From a bacterium endosymbiont of Pedicinus badii (GTDB lineage: Bacteria > Pseudomonadota > Gammaproteobacteria > Enterobacterales > Enterobacteriaceae): 64,000 bases of DNA. A program made the translations under genes and the position numbers. The notes beneath the pieces were generated by a model. The model was not told where the DNA came from and did no database searches. It worked only from the letters and a program-made list of their open reading frames with translations. Positions 48,145 to 58,474 of this stretch are shown here, piece by piece. Position 1 is the stretch's first letter; each line of letters opens with the position of its first letter. The DNA lies in contig NZ_LKAS01000001.1 in NCBI RefSeq assembly GCF_002075085.1, positions 146,364 through 210,363 on the forward strand, read 5' to 3'.

Positions 48145-49443
48145 CTAAATATTGTAAAATTTTGTAATGATTTTATCTTTTTTTATCCCCATTTCAAATT
48201 CTTCTCGAAAATATTTTATTGCACTTTGTAATGGAGAAGCTGCTCCTTGAGCATGAGCACAAAACGTACTTCCAGGAGATAAAAAATGACAAATCTCTTC
48301 TAATAATTCTATATCTTTTTTTTTTCCTTGCTTTTTTTCTAGTCTATCTAGTATTTTTACTGTCCAAGGTAAGCCATCTCTGCAAGGAGTACAAAATCCA
48401 CAAGATTCTCTAGAAAAAAATTTTTCTAGATTTTTCGTCACTGAAACCATGTTTATAGTATGATCTATTACTATAGCTATTCCTGTACCTAGTCTACTTC
48501 CTAAATTTTGCAAACTATCAAAATCCATAGGAACTTCGATATGTTTTTTGGTAAGAAAACTCGTTCCAGCTCCTCCTGGTTGCCAAGCTTTTAGAAAAAA
48601 TCCTTTTTTCATTCCTTTTGCATAGTTTTTTAAAATCTCTACAGCAGGAGTACCAAGTGGTACCTCCCATAATCCTGGATTGTTTACATTTCCTGAAAAT
48701 CCTATTAATTTTGTACCAGAATCCTTACTAAAGGATAAATTTTTATACCAATTTTCTCCGTATAATAAAATATAAGGAATATTACAAAATGTTTCCACAT
48801 TATTTACACATGTAGGATTGCCCCAAAGACCGAATTCTACAGGAAAAGGAGGTTTTGCTCTTGGATTGGGTCTATTTCCCTCTAAAGAATTTATTAAAGC
48901 TGTTTCTTCTCCACATATATATCTTCCTGCCCCTGTATGTATAAAAATACTAAAATCAAAATCAGAATTTAAAATATTTTTTCCAAGAAGTTTTTTTTCT
49001 TCAGCTTCATAAATTGCTTTTTTTAGTATTTTTTCTGAATTTTTATACTCTCCTCTTAAAAATATGTATCCTACAGAAGCTCTTATAGCATATGCAGATA
49101 TTATCATACCTTCTATGAGAAGATGAGGTATTCTTTCCATAATGAATCTATCTTTATAAGTTCCTGGTTCCATTTCGTCTGCATTGCATATTAAGTATCT
49201 TTTTTCTTTTTTAGAACTTGCCACAAATTTCCATTTTATTCCTGTAGGAAATCCTGCTCCACCTCTTCCTTTTAGTCCTGATTTAATAACTATTTCTAAA
49301 ACATCTGTAAAAGAAAATCTTTTTAGAACTTTTTTAAGAGAATTATATCCATTTTTTTTTATGTATTCCGTAATAAATACAGGATCACCATCTTTTTTAA
49401 TTCTCCATGTGATTGGATGTGTTTCTTCTTTTTTATTATACAT
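48145..49443 (-). CDS. nuoF: NADH dehydrogenase I subunit F
   Basis: NADH-binding subunit with FMN and a 4Fe-4S cluster, 432 residues (E. coli 445). The NADH site GRGGAGFPTGIKW, the FMN region GAGRYICGEETALINSLEG and the cluster ligands SCGFCTPCRDG, plus a later Cys in STFCAHA, are intact. It overlaps nuoE by 8 bases. Confidence 0.96.
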   Translation of the reverse strand: MYNKKEETHPITWRIKKDGDPVFITEYIKKNGYNSLKKVLKRFSFTDVLEIVIKSGLKGRGGAGFPTGIKWKFVASSKKEKRYLICNADEMEPGTYKDRFIMERIPHLLIEGMIISAYAIRASVGYIFLRGEYKNSEKILKKAIYEAEEKKLLGKNILNSDFDFSIFIHTGAGRYICGEETALINSLEGNRPNPRAKPPFPVEFGLWGNPTCVNNVETFCNIPYILLYGENWYKNLSFSKDSGTKLIGFSGNVNNPGLWEVPLGTPAVEILKNYAKGMKKGFFLKAWQPGGAGTSFLTKKHIEVPMDFDSLQNLGSRLGTGIAIVIDHTINMVSVTKNLEKFFSRESCGFCTPCRDGLPWTVKILDRLEKKQGKKKDIELLEEICHFLSPGSTFCAHAQGAASPLQSAIKYFREEFEMGIKKDKIITKFYNI

Positions 49444-49930
49444 ATTTTTTACAATTTAATAATTTTTTAATTTTTTTCTCATTTAAATCAACAAAAATTT
49501 CATCATTTATCATAATTACAGGACTTTTATAGCAGTATCCTAAACAACAAGTAGGAATAATTGTAAATTTATTATCTTTAGTAGTTTCTCCAGTATTAAT
49601 TTTTAAAAACTTTTTAATTTCTTTAAGTATATTTTTATATCCTTTTATGTAGCACACTATACTATCGCAGTATCGAATAATATTTTTTCCTACCGGTTTT
49701 CTAAATATTTGACTGTAAAACGTAGCAATCTCTTCAACTTCTACTGAAGAAATATTTAAAATTCTAGAAACTTCAAAGATAGCTGTACTATCTATCCAAC
49801 CAATTTTTTTTTGTGCTATTTTTAGTACTTCTATTACTGCAGATCTTGGATTTTCGTATTTTTTTTTTTCTTTTTCTATATCTATTTTTTCATTTTCAGA
49901 AAAATAGTTATTATTTTTATTTTTCTTCAT
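49436..49930 (-). CDS. nuoE: NADH dehydrogenase I subunit E
   Basis: Peripheral 2Fe-2S (N1a) subunit, 164 residues (E. coli 166). The ligands are in CDSIVC and TCCLGYC. EVATFYSQIFRKPVG is typical. The first 25 residues are Asn/Lys-rich. Confidence 0.94.
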   Translation of the reverse strand: MKKNKNNNYFSENEKIDIEKEKKKYENPRSAVIEVLKIAQKKIGWIDSTAIFEVSRILNISSVEVEEIATFYSQIFRKPVGKNIIRYCDSIVCYIKGYKNILKEIKKFLKINTGETTKDNKFTIIPTCCLGYCYKSPVIMINDEIFVDLNEKKIKKLLNCKKYV

Positions 49931-49936
49931 ATTATT

Positions 49937-51694
49937 TTACCTATCTACATCAGACATAACAAAATCTATACTTCCTAAATAAGCTATTAAATCTTGTAAT
50001 ACAGATCCATTAATAACAGAGGGTATTTGTTGTAAGTGAGGAAAACTTGGAGTCCTAATTCTAGTTCTATAACTACATATTCCTCCATCACTAATTATAT
50101 AATAACTATTTATTCCTTTAGTAGCTTCTACCATTTGTAAAGATTCATTTTCCGAAATTATTGGACCCCATGAAGAATGCAAAAAATGCGTAATTAACGT
50201 TTCTATACTATACAAAGTATGATCTCTTTTTGGAGGAGTTGTAAGGTAATGATCAGATTTAATTTCTCCTTTAGGCATGTTTTCCAAGCATTGCTGTACA
50301 ATTTTGCAACTTTCATGTATTTCTTCTAATTTAATTTTTGCTCTTGTATAGCAATCGCTTATTCCATTTCCTATTGGTATTTCAAAATCAAAGTTTTCAT
50401 ATCCAGAATACGGTCGTTTTTTTCTGATATCAAAATCTATTCCAGTTGCTCTTAAAGAAGAACCAGTTACACCCCATTCTATTGCTTGCTGAGAATCATA
50501 AGAAGCAACTTTTTTTGTTCTATCTACCAAAATTTTATTTTCTGAAATAAAATGTCTGTATATTTTTAATCTTTTTGGTATCCAAGACAAAAAACTTTTT
50601 ATTAAATTTTCCCATCCATTAGGAAGATCATTTGCTATTCCTCCAATTCTAAACCAAGCTGGATGCATGCGAGCTCCTGTTATAAATTCAATAATATCAT
50701 AAATTTTTTTACGATCAAAAAATGTTAAAAATATAGGAGACATGCATCCTAAATCTTGTATATATGTCCCTATATATAATAAATGACTGTTGATTCTGAA
50801 TAGTTCTGATAGAAGCACTCTGATTGTTTTTGCTCTTTCCGTAATTAAAATATTCTCTATCTTTTCAATTGCTAAGATATATGGCATTTCATTTATGCAT
50901 CCTCCTAAATATTCAATTCTATCTGTATAAGGTATATAACTGTGCCAAGATTGTATCTCACCAATTTTTTCTGCTCCTCTATGATGATATCCTATATCTG
51001 GTGCACAGTTTATAATTTCTTCTCCTTTTAATTGTAAAATAATTCTAAAAACTCCGTGAACTGAAGGATGGTTTGGTCCTAAATTTAGAAACATAAATTC
51101 TTCTTTTTTACTGTTTTTTTTCATATTCCAATCACTTGGGTCAAATTCTAAATCTTGCATATATTTCCTTTCTTTTATAGAGTTCATAAAAAAGGATTTT
51201 TGTTCTGTAGCTTTTGCAGAATAATCCTTCCTTAAAGGATGACCCACCCAAGATTTTGGCATTAATATTCTTGTTAAATTAGGATGATTTTCGAAAAAAA
51301 TTCCAAACATTTCCCATGTTTCTCTTTCGTACCAATTAGCATTTTTAAATATTTTTGTTATTGTTGGAACATTAAGATCTTCTTCAATCAAAGCTACTTT
51401 TAATAAAATATCATCGTTTCTATCTATAGATAATAAATGGTAAAAAACTGTAAAATCTTTTTCTGAAGGATCGAATTTTTTTCTTCTGAAACGTTCATCT
51501 ATTGCATGCAGATCATAAAGCATGTTATACGGTTTATCTATACTTTTTAAAAAAAGTATTATCGATTTTATTTTTTCTTTTCTAACCCAAAAAACAGGAA
51601 AATTAAAAGCACTCTTTCTTTGTAATTTTATATACTTACTAAATTTTTTTTGTATTTTTTTTACTATATATTCGTAATTTCTTGTATATTTCAT
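49937..51694 (-). CDS. nuoC: NADH dehydrogenase I fused subunit C/D
   Basis: The C and D subunits are joined in one 585-residue chain, as in enteric bacteria (E. coli about 600). The C part (about 1-180) has [13 protein letters not shown] and HPLRKDY; the D part follows with [17 protein letters not shown] and the C-terminal [11 protein letters not shown] near the quinone site. Highly conserved in the D half. Confidence 0.96.
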   Translation of the reverse strand: MKYTRNYEYIVKKIQKKFSKYIKLQRKSAFNFPVFWVRKEKIKSIILFLKSIDKPYNMLYDLHAIDERFRRKKFDPSEKDFTVFYHLLSIDRNDDILLKVALIEEDLNVPTITKIFKNANWYERETWEMFGIFFENHPNLTRILMPKSWVGHPLRKDYSAKATEQKSFFMNSIKERKYMQDLEFDPSDWNMKKNSKKEEFMFLNLGPNHPSVHGVFRIILQLKGEEIINCAPDIGYHHRGAEKIGEIQSWHSYIPYTDRIEYLGGCINEMPYILAIEKIENILITERAKTIRVLLSELFRINSHLLYIGTYIQDLGCMSPIFLTFFDRKKIYDIIEFITGARMHPAWFRIGGIANDLPNGWENLIKSFLSWIPKRLKIYRHFISENKILVDRTKKVASYDSQQAIEWGVTGSSLRATGIDFDIRKKRPYSGYENFDFEIPIGNGISDCYTRAKIKLEEIHESCKIVQQCLENMPKGEIKSDHYLTTPPKRDHTLYSIETLITHFLHSSWGPIISENESLQMVEATKGINSYYIISDGGICSYRTRIRTPSFPHLQQIPSVINGSVLQDLIAYLGSIDFVMSDVDR

Positions 51695-51719
51695 ACTAAT
51701 AAATACAGATTAAAATAGT

Positions 51720-52394
51720 TTATAAAATTTCTGGATTTTTGAAATATTTTGTTTCTTTTCTTTTATTTCTTTTTTGAAATTTTTGCGATTTCATTTTTGC
51801 TTTATAGATTCCTTGATCCCCTATGATCCAAGAAAAAGGTCTTCTCTCTAATTTAATAGATTTTTGTAGTAATAGAATTGCTTCTATATAAGCTTCTGGT
51901 CTAGGAGGACATCCAGGTATATATACGTCTACTGGAATAAATTTGTCTATTCCTTGTACAACAGAATATATATCGTACATACCTCCAGAATTTGCACAAG
52001 ATCCCATAGATATAACCCATTTTGGTTCTAGCATTTGATCGTATAGTCTTTGTATTATAGGAGCCATTTTTATAAAAGGAGTTCCAGCAATTACCATAAG
52101 ATCTGATTGTCTTGGAGAAGATCTTATCACTTCAGATCCAAATCTTGCTATATCATGCGCAGATGTAAACGCAGTTGTCATTTCTACGTAGCAACAAGAC
52201 AAACCAAAATTATATGGCCATATAGAATTTGCTCTTCCCCAATTAACTATTGTATGAAAAATTTTTTTTAGTTTTCCAAAAAATAAGTTTTTTTTGGTAT
52301 ATCCTAAAATAGGATCTAAAACTGTTTTTCTTTTTTGCAGAGGATATCTAGATTTATTATTTTTTTCTTTTATTTTTATTACAGTATATTTCAT
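51720..52394 (-). CDS. nuoB: NADH dehydrogenase I subunit B
   Basis: Holds cluster N2, the last electron carrier before quinone. It has 224 residues (E. coli 220). Ligand cysteines are in [18 protein letters not shown] and [10 protein letters not shown]. The start MKYTVIKI aligns with E. coli MDYTLTRI, which confirms that nuoA and nuoB overlap by 38 bases. Confidence 0.96.
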   Translation of the reverse strand: MKYTVIKIKEKNNKSRYPLQKRKTVLDPILGYTKKNLFFGKLKKIFHTIVNWGRANSIWPYNFGLSCCYVEMTTAFTSAHDIARFGSEVIRSSPRQSDLMVIAGTPFIKMAPIIQRLYDQMLEPKWVISMGSCANSGGMYDIYSVVQGIDKFIPVDVYIPGCPPRPEAYIEAILLLQKSIKLERRPFSWIIGDQGIYKAKMKSQKFQKRNKRKETKYFKNPEIL

Positions 52395-52788
52395 TTTGAT
52401 TTGCTCTTTTATTAGAAAGTATAGAAAATATTTTACTATTTTTTAAATACAACAGTAATACTAAAAGTGTTAAAATAAAATAAAGTATTATTAAAAATCC
52501 TTTCCAACCTAATTCTCGTATATTAATACACCAAATATATAAAAATACTATTTCTATATCAAATGTTATAAAAGAAATGGCAATAAAATAAAATTTAATT
52601 GGTATATTTATTCTTGTATTTCCAAAAGAATTTATTCCAGATTCAAATTGAGAATTTTGATTGCTGTTTTTCTTAGATTTTGATCCAAGTATATATCCTA
52701 AAAATAAAACTATTGCTATAAATACTATTGAAAAAACAGACAATAAGATAATCCCTAAAAAACTGTTTTGAAAATTATAATTATTCAT
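52357..52788 (-). CDS. nuoA: NADH dehydrogenase I subunit A
   Basis: Membrane subunit with three helices, 143 residues (E. coli 147). The loop [24 protein letters not shown] holds conserved residues near the quinone cavity, and [11 protein letters not shown] is the second conserved block. Its Lys/Asn-rich tail runs 38 bases into nuoB in another frame. First gene of the operon, divergent from ackA across 71 bases. Confidence 0.94.
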   Translation of the reverse strand: MNNYNFQNSFLGIILLSVFSIVFIAIVLFLGYILGSKSKKNSNQNSQFESGINSFGNTRINIPIKFYFIAISFITFDIEIVFLYIWCINIRELGWKGFLIILYFILTLLVLLLYLKNSKIFSILSNKRANQNEIYCNKNKRKK

Positions 52789-52793
52789 TTTTG

Positions 52794-52824
52794 TTGATTA
52801 TTGAAAGCTATTACTGATATTATA
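52794..52824. promoter_or_regulatory. Overlapping divergent promoters for ackA and the nuo operon
   Basis: On the plus strand, TTGATT (52794-52799) and TATTAT (52818-52823) with an 18-base spacer point at ackA. On the minus strand a perfect TATAAT (52819-52824) lies about 31 bases before nuoA. The two -10 boxes share five bases, so the units could compete for polymerase. No clear -35 was found for nuo. Confidence 0.42.
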
Positions 52825-52859
52825 AACAAACAAATGAAGAATATCCTCTAAAAATTAGT

Positions 52860-54083
52860 ATGAAAAATTTAGTGTTTGTAGTAAATTGCGGTAGTTCTTC
52901 TTTAAAATTCGCTATAATTGATCCCATTAAAGAAGAAAAAAAAATTTTTGGAATTGCAGAAAATTTTGGATTATCAAATACGAGGATTTCTTGGAATTTA
53001 GATAGTCAAAATTTTCAAAAATCTTTAAAAAAATATAGTAATCATGAAGAATCTTTAAAATTTATAAAGAAAAGAATACTTAAAAATAATGTACAAATTT
53101 TTGATAATATATTTTGTATAGGGCATAGAATTGTACATGGAGGAAAATTTTTCAAAAAACCTACTTTAATAACAGAAGATGTTTTAAAAAAGATTGAAGA
53201 ACTTATTCCTTTTGCTCCTTTACATAATCCAGCAAATTTATCTGGTATAGATAGTATGCAAAAAGAATTTCCAAAATTAAAAAAAAAAAATGTTGCTGTG
53301 TTTGATACTTCTTTTTTTTATAATCTTCCAAAAATTGCATTTTTGTATTCTATTCCCTACTATTTTTATAAAAAGTATTCTATTAGAAAATACGGAGCTC
53401 ATGGAATAAGTCATTGTTATATTTTTCAAAAAATGAAAAAATTTTTGAACATTTCGAAAAAGAAGATTAATCTTATTTCTTGTCATCTAGGAAACGGAAG
53501 TTCTATATCTGCTATTAAAAGAGGAAAATGTATAGAAACTTCTATGGGATTTACTCCTTTAGAAGGACTTATGATGGGTACTAGATCTGGAGATATAGAT
53601 CCTGCAATAATTTTTTATATGCAAAAATATTTAAAAATTTCTTTAAATGAAATAGAAAATATATTAATTAAAAAATCTGGTTTGTTGGGTATCAGTGGAA
53701 TTAGTAATGATTGTAGAGAAATAGAAAAACAATACTACAAAAATAATAAATTTGCAAAAATAGCGGTATCTATGTATTGTTATAAAATCATTAAGTATAT
53801 TGGCGCATATATAGCATTAATAGGAGAAAAAATAGATGCAATTGTACTGACTGGAGGAATAGGAGAAAATTCTGTTTTAATCAGAAGTATTATAATAAAT
53901 AATTTAGAGTATTTTGGATACAAAATTGACGTAAAAAAAAATTCTTCTAAAATAAAAAAATTACAAAGAATTACTAAAAGTAAAAATTCAATATTCGTAG
54001 TTCCTGCAAATGAAGAGTTGATAATCGCAAAAGAAACATACTACTTAATAAAAAAAAATAAAAATGCTATTAAAAAAAAATAA
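52860..54083 (+). CDS. ackA: Acetate kinase
   Basis: Makes ATP and acetate from acetyl phosphate. It has 407 residues (E. coli 400). The phosphate-binding NCGSSSLKF is at 9-17; HRIVHGG, HLGNGSSI, MGFTPLEGLMMGTRSGDIDP and GGIGENS are intact. An in-frame A12 run at 53279-53290 is a possible slippage site. Its end overlaps the start of pta by 20 bases. Confidence 0.95.
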   Translation: MKNLVFVVNCGSSSLKFAIIDPIKEEKKIFGIAENFGLSNTRISWNLDSQNFQKSLKKYSNHEESLKFIKKRILKNNVQIFDNIFCIGHRIVHGGKFFKKPTLITEDVLKKIEELIPFAPLHNPANLSGIDSMQKEFPKLKKKNVAVFDTSFFYNLPKIAFLYSIPYYFYKKYSIRKYGAHGISHCYIFQKMKKFLNISKKKINLISCHLGNGSSISAIKRGKCIETSMGFTPLEGLMMGTRSGDIDPAIIFYMQKYLKISLNEIENILIKKSGLLGISGISNDCREIEKQYYKNNKFAKIAVSMYCYKIIKYIGAYIALIGEKIDAIVLTGGIGENSVLIRSIIINNLEYFGYKIDVKKNSSKIKKLQRITKSKNSIFVVPANEELIIAKETYYLIKKNKNAIKKK

Positions 54084-56112
54084 CATACTAGTAATAGGAA
54101 ACAAAAAATTTAGAAATACTATCTACATAGTAAAAGCTATAAAAAGTATTTTAGAAAAAAAAAATATTTTTAGTAATATATTCAATCCAATTGAAGAGTT
54201 TTCTTATAGAAATACGATTAATAAGCTAAAGAAGAAACAAAATTTTTATTCCGTAAATTTTATAAACGATTGTTTTATTAAGGGGAAACAAGATTATTTA
54301 ATACAAAAAATTTATCAAAAATATAAAGAAAATTATGAAAATTCTGAAATAAATTTTATACTTGGAATTTCAAAAAATAAAAATCACTATTTTTTTCAGG
54401 AATTTAATTTAGAAATTCTTAATTCATTTAATGCAAAAATAATATTCTTAATTTTTTTTGATAAAAAAAATATAAAAAAAATAGAAAAAGAAAAAAAAAT
54501 TTTATACAAATATTTTGCTAATTCTGATGGAAGTAATATTTTAGGATTTATAAATATTTTAAAAAAAAATTGGAAAGATAAATTTTTAATAGTATCAAAG
54601 AACCAAAACTGGAAATTTCAAAAAATTGATAAAATTTTAAATATAGGAAAAATATACTGGGAAAAAGAGTACTTATATTTCAATTTTACTGCAATAAAAA
54701 AATTTTTTTCTGCAAAAGAACTCTTTTACAAAAGTAAAAATAAAAATAATTTTTTTAATTCTATTCAATATTATTCAGAAATTGAAAAATGTAAAAATTT
54801 GACAATTAGTAACAAAGATTTACTTGTAATTAATTCAAAAAAAATTGAAAAATTAGAAAAAAAATTTTTTCTTAAAATCATCGGCAAACCAAAAGCCATA
54901 CTAGTTACAGATTTCAAAAATAAGGAATCCAAAATTTGTAAAATACTAGAAAAAATGTTTTTATACGAAAAAATTTCTATTCTCTTTAGAAAAAAAAAGA
55001 TAAAAAAAAATCAAGTAAAATTTTTTTTATCAAATTATTTAAATATCAACAATGAATTTTTTAATATAAACAAAATAAATCTCTCAAAAATTCTAAGAAA
55101 AATTAAAAAAAACACTTCTAAAAATCAGTGTATATCTATATCTTCAACTTCTTTTATATACGAAATATTAAAAAAATCAAAGAAATTAAAAAGAACAATT
55201 CTTCTTCCAGAAGGAGAAAATATAAATATTATAAAATCAGCAATAGAATGCGTAAAAAGAAAAATAGTAAATTGTATTCTTATGGGTAATCCAGAAAAAA
55301 TAGTAAGTATTTTTCACAAATTAGGATTTTCTTATAAGAAATATGGTATAAAAATAATAGATCCAGATAAAAAAAGAAATGAATACGTAGAAAAATTATT
55401 AGAAATTAGAAGACATAAAGGGATGAATAAAAAAGAAGCAAAAGAACAGGTAAAAAATAATATAGTTTTAGCAAATTTGATGCTTCATTCAGGATTAGTA
55501 GATGGAATAGTTGCTGGAATAGAAAACAATACTGCCGATGTGGTTAGACCTGCTTTACAAATTATAAAAAAGAAGGATAAATACTCCTTAGTTTCTTCAA
55601 TTTTTTTTATGCTTTTTAAAAAAAATGTTTATATTTATGGAGATTGTGCTATTAATCCTAATCCAAGTTCTAGTCAGTTATCGGAAATATCTATTCAATC
55701 TTACGAAACTGCTAAAAAATTTGGTCTTTTTCCAAAAGTATCTGTTTTATCTTATTCTACTGGAAATTCAGCAAAGGGAGATAATATAGAAAAAATAAAA
55801 AATGCAATAAGAATTGCGAAAAAAAATAAACCTGACATCCTCATAGAAGGACCTGTACAGTACGACGCTGCAGTGTGCGAAGAAGTATCTATAAAAAAAT
55901 TTCCAAATTCTTCTATTAAAGGAAAAACTAACGTTTTTATATTTCCAAATTTAGATTCTGGAAATATAACTTATAAAGCAGTTCAGAGATCAACTGAAAT
56001 TAAAGCTGTAGGTCCAATACTACAAGGTTTGAATAAACCTGTTAATGATATTTCTAGAGGAGCAACGATAGATGATATTGTACTAACTATACTTATAACT
56101 TCTATCCAATAA
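54064..56112 (+). CDS. pta: Phosphate acetyltransferase with eroded N-terminal domains
   Basis: Converts acetyl-CoA and phosphate to acetyl phosphate for AckA. It has 682 residues (E. coli 714). The C-terminal catalytic domain (about 375-682) is well conserved: LLPEGEN, VYIYGDCAINPNPS, LSYSTGNSAKG, IFPNLDSGNITYKAVQR. The N-terminal 370 residues, a P-loop domain plus DRTGG domain in E. coli, are hard to align and the P-loop is not recognisable, with NNILVIGNKKFRNT in its place. Still a single open frame. Confidence 0.92.
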   Translation: MLLKKNNILVIGNKKFRNTIYIVKAIKSILEKKNIFSNIFNPIEEFSYRNTINKLKKKQNFYSVNFINDCFIKGKQDYLIQKIYQKYKENYENSEINFILGISKNKNHYFFQEFNLEILNSFNAKIIFLIFFDKKNIKKIEKEKKILYKYFANSDGSNILGFINILKKNWKDKFLIVSKNQNWKFQKIDKILNIGKIYWEKEYLYFNFTAIKKFFSAKELFYKSKNKNNFFNSIQYYSEIEKCKNLTISNKDLLVINSKKIEKLEKKFFLKIIGKPKAILVTDFKNKESKICKILEKMFLYEKISILFRKKKIKKNQVKFFLSNYLNINNEFFNINKINLSKILRKIKKNTSKNQCISISSTSFIYEILKKSKKLKRTILLPEGENINIIKSAIECVKRKIVNCILMGNPEKIVSIFHKLGFSYKKYGIKIIDPDKKRNEYVEKLLEIRRHKGMNKKEAKEQVKNNIVLANLMLHSGLVDGIVAGIENNTADVVRPALQIIKKKDKYSLVSSIFFMLFKKNVYIYGDCAINPNPSSSQLSEISIQSYETAKKFGLFPKVSVLSYSTGNSAKGDNIEKIKNAIRIAKKNKPDILIEGPVQYDAAVCEEVSIKKFPNSSIKGKTNVFIFPNLDSGNITYKAVQRSTEIKAVGPILQGLNKPVNDISRGATIDDIVLTILITSIQ

Positions 56113-56683
56113 AATTATTTTTTTTCCATCTCTGTAGTATTTCTTTTTGCAAAACTATTCCCATTTGATCAATCATTCTATTTACTGTATTATCAACAAT
56201 TTCTTGTATTTTTTTAGGTTTTTTATAAAAAGATGGAACTAAAGGCATAATAATAGCCCCTATGCTACAAGCTTTATGCATTAAATTTATATGACCTATA
56301 TGAATGGGAGTTTCTCTTATTCCAAGAACAAGATATCTATTTTCTTTTAAAATTACATCTGCAGCACGAATTATTAAATTTTCGTTATAACTGTTTGCAA
56401 TTCCAGAAAGAGTTCTAATAGAACAAGGAACTACAAACATGCCAAAAGTTTTAAATGATCCTGAACTTATATCTGCAGATATATCTTGAAAATCATAGAC
56501 TTTATCGGATAATTTTTCTATACTTTTTATAGAAAAATTAGTTTCTAAACTTATTGTTTTACGAGCAGATTCACTAATAATAAGGTGAGTCTCAATATTT
56601 TTTTCAAGTTTTAAAATTTGCAGTAATCGAATTCCGTATATAACTCCACTTGCTCCACTAATAGCTAAAATAATTTTTTTCAT
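56102..56683 (-). CDS. ubiX: Flavin prenyltransferase UbiX
   Basis: Makes prenylated FMN, the cofactor of the UbiD decarboxylase in ubiquinone synthesis. It has 193 residues (E. coli 189). The FMN-binding GASGVIYGIRLL is at 10-21, and the FVVPCSIRTLSGIA and RETPIHIGHINLMHKA blocks are intact. UbiD is not in this window. It overlaps convergent pta by 11 bases. In E. coli purF separates cvpA and ubiX; it is gone here. Confidence 0.94.
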   Translation of the reverse strand: MKKIILAISGASGVIYGIRLLQILKLEKNIETHLIISESARKTISLETNFSIKSIEKLSDKVYDFQDISADISSGSFKTFGMFVVPCSIRTLSGIANSYNENLIIRAADVILKENRYLVLGIRETPIHIGHINLMHKACSIGAIIMPLVPSFYKKPKKIQEIVDNTVNRMIDQMGIVLQKEILQRWKKNNFIG

Positions 56684-56704
56684 ATAATTACTTTTTCATT
56701 TATT

Positions 56705-57172
56705 TTAAAAAAATTTTTTTATTTTATTTATAATTGTATCAAGTACTTTTTTTAAATAAGAATTTTGTATGATTTTTTGTATCCAATTATTTTTAAGATT
56801 TATACTTAATTTTTTATTTAAAAAAAACACAAAAATATAAGACAAAACAAGACCTCTAAAAATTCCTAAAAAAAGTCCTAAAATTTTGTCTATAAATGAA
56901 TATCCAAATTTTAGTATGAATAAATAGAATGAATAATTTATAATTCTATTGATAATTAAGATAAAAAATGCAAAAATTGCAAAATTTATGTATTTTTGTA
57001 TAGAATTCTTTGCATTACTAAAGAAAAATTTATTTATTTCTTGATAGTTACTAAGTAAAAAAATTATAAAAAAATACCAAATAAGTAAAGAAAAAATTTC
57101 TCTTATAAATCCTTTATGTAATCCCATCAAGGAAGAAATAAAAAAAATAAAAAAAACAGCGTACTGAATCAT
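56705..57172 (-). CDS. cvpA: Membrane protein CvpA
   Basis: Inner-membrane protein of about four helices, 155 residues (E. coli 162), needed for colicin V export in E. coli and linked to envelope stress tolerance; its molecular role is not settled. Sequence similarity is moderate (GLHKGFIREIFSLLIWY, LGLFLGIFRGLVLSYI) and position between folC and ubiX supports the name. The purF gene that normally follows is missing. Confidence 0.87.
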   Translation of the reverse strand: MIQYAVFFIFFISSLMGLHKGFIREIFSLLIWYFFIIFLLSNYQEINKFFFSNAKNSIQKYINFAIFAFFILIINRIINYSFYLFILKFGYSFIDKILGLFLGIFRGLVLSYIFVFFLNKKLSINLKNNWIQKIIQNSYLKKVLDTIINKIKKFF

Positions 57173-57194
57173 TTATTTATTTGCAATTAAAAAT

Positions 57195-58460
57195 TCAAAA
57201 ATTATGGAATATTTTGTTTTTACTTTTTAAGAGTACTATTTTTTTTAGTATTTCTGAAACTGTATAAAAAGATCCAAACACTAGTATACAATCATCTATG
57301 CAGGAATCAAATATTGCTTTATTCCAAGCTTTTTTAGAATTTTTAAATACAAAAACTGTTTTTTTCTTAATTTTTGAAGAGATTTCTTCTGCATTATAGC
57401 CTCTTGAAGTATTTAAATTGGTGCAGTACCAATATTTAATTCTTTCTCTAAGAGGTTCAACAATTCCTTGTATATCTTTGTCTGATAGAATACCTAAAAT
57501 TGCTCTAATTGTTTTATTTTTTTTTAAGAAAATATTTAAAAATTTAGATAATTTTTTTGCCGCATGAGGATTATGCGCTCCATCTAAAATAACGGTAGGA
57601 CTACTATAAATAATATGAAATCTTCCTATCAATCTTGATTTTAGTATTAAATTTTTTAAATTTTTTTTTTCTACTTTAAAATCTTCAAAGAATTGAGTAG
57701 CAGCAATAGCTACACCTATATTTTCTGGTGGTATTCTTCCGTAAGGTAAATGACTAAATACAATTTTTTCTCCAATCCAATTCCAGTGTGTATTTTTTTT
57801 TTCTATATGCCATTCGAAGTTTTTTCTATACAAAATAGATTTTTTTTTTTTAATAAGATCTATTTCTTTATTAGTTAAGTTTCCAGTTCCTATAATAGAA
57901 GGCTTTTTTTTTCTAAAAATTTCGAATTTTTCTTTAGCTATACAGTATCTATTTTTTCCCAACCAATTAGTATGATCTATATCAATATTTGTAATTATTG
58001 ATACATCTGGTTCAATTATGTTAGTTGCATCTAGTCTTCCTCCCATTCCAACTTCTAAAATAGCATAATCTAATTTGCATTTTTTAAAAATATAAAAGGC
58101 TGATAGAGTTGAAAATTCAAAGTAACTTAAAGATATTTTTTTTCTTATTTTATTTATAAAATTAATAGAATCTATGTGAAATTTATCTGAAAGAATTTTT
58201 CCATTAATTCTTATTCTTTCTTTATAGTTTAGAATATGAGGAGAACTGTACACTCCTACTTTTTGATTATAAAAAAGTAAAATGTCCTCTAATATCTTGC
58301 ATGTAGTACCTTTTCCATTAGTTCCACTTACAAGCACAATTTTTTTTGCTATTTTTGTAATTTTTGTTTTCAAAAATACTTTTTTTACTCTACTCAAATC
58401 TAGATCTATTTTTTTGTAGTGTAGATTTTTTAGAAATTTAAGAAGATTGCTAAGAAGCAT
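57195..58460 (-). CDS. folC: Dihydrofolate synthase / folylpolyglutamate synthase
   Basis: Adds glutamate to dihydropteroate and to folates. It has 421 residues (E. coli 422). The P-loop GTNGKGTT is at 46-53, and SSPHILNYKERIRI, LEVGMGGRLDATNI and LDGAHNPHAA are intact. Third folate gene of the window, with pabB and folE. It follows accD by 14 bases. Confidence 0.94.
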   Translation of the reverse strand: MLLSNLLKFLKNLHYKKIDLDLSRVKKVFLKTKITKIAKKIVLVSGTNGKGTTCKILEDILLFYNQKVGVYSSPHILNYKERIRINGKILSDKFHIDSINFINKIRKKISLSYFEFSTLSAFYIFKKCKLDYAILEVGMGGRLDATNIIEPDVSIITNIDIDHTNWLGKNRYCIAKEKFEIFRKKKPSIIGTGNLTNKEIDLIKKKKSILYRKNFEWHIEKKNTHWNWIGEKIVFSHLPYGRIPPENIGVAIAATQFFEDFKVEKKNLKNLILKSRLIGRFHIIYSSPTVILDGAHNPHAAKKLSKFLNIFLKKNKTIRAILGILSDKDIQGIVEPLRERIKYWYCTNLNTSRGYNAEEISSKIKKKTVFVFKNSKKAWNKAIFDSCIDDCILVFGSFYTVSEILKKIVLLKSKNKIFHNF

Positions 58461-58474
58461 ATACTAAAATTTTA

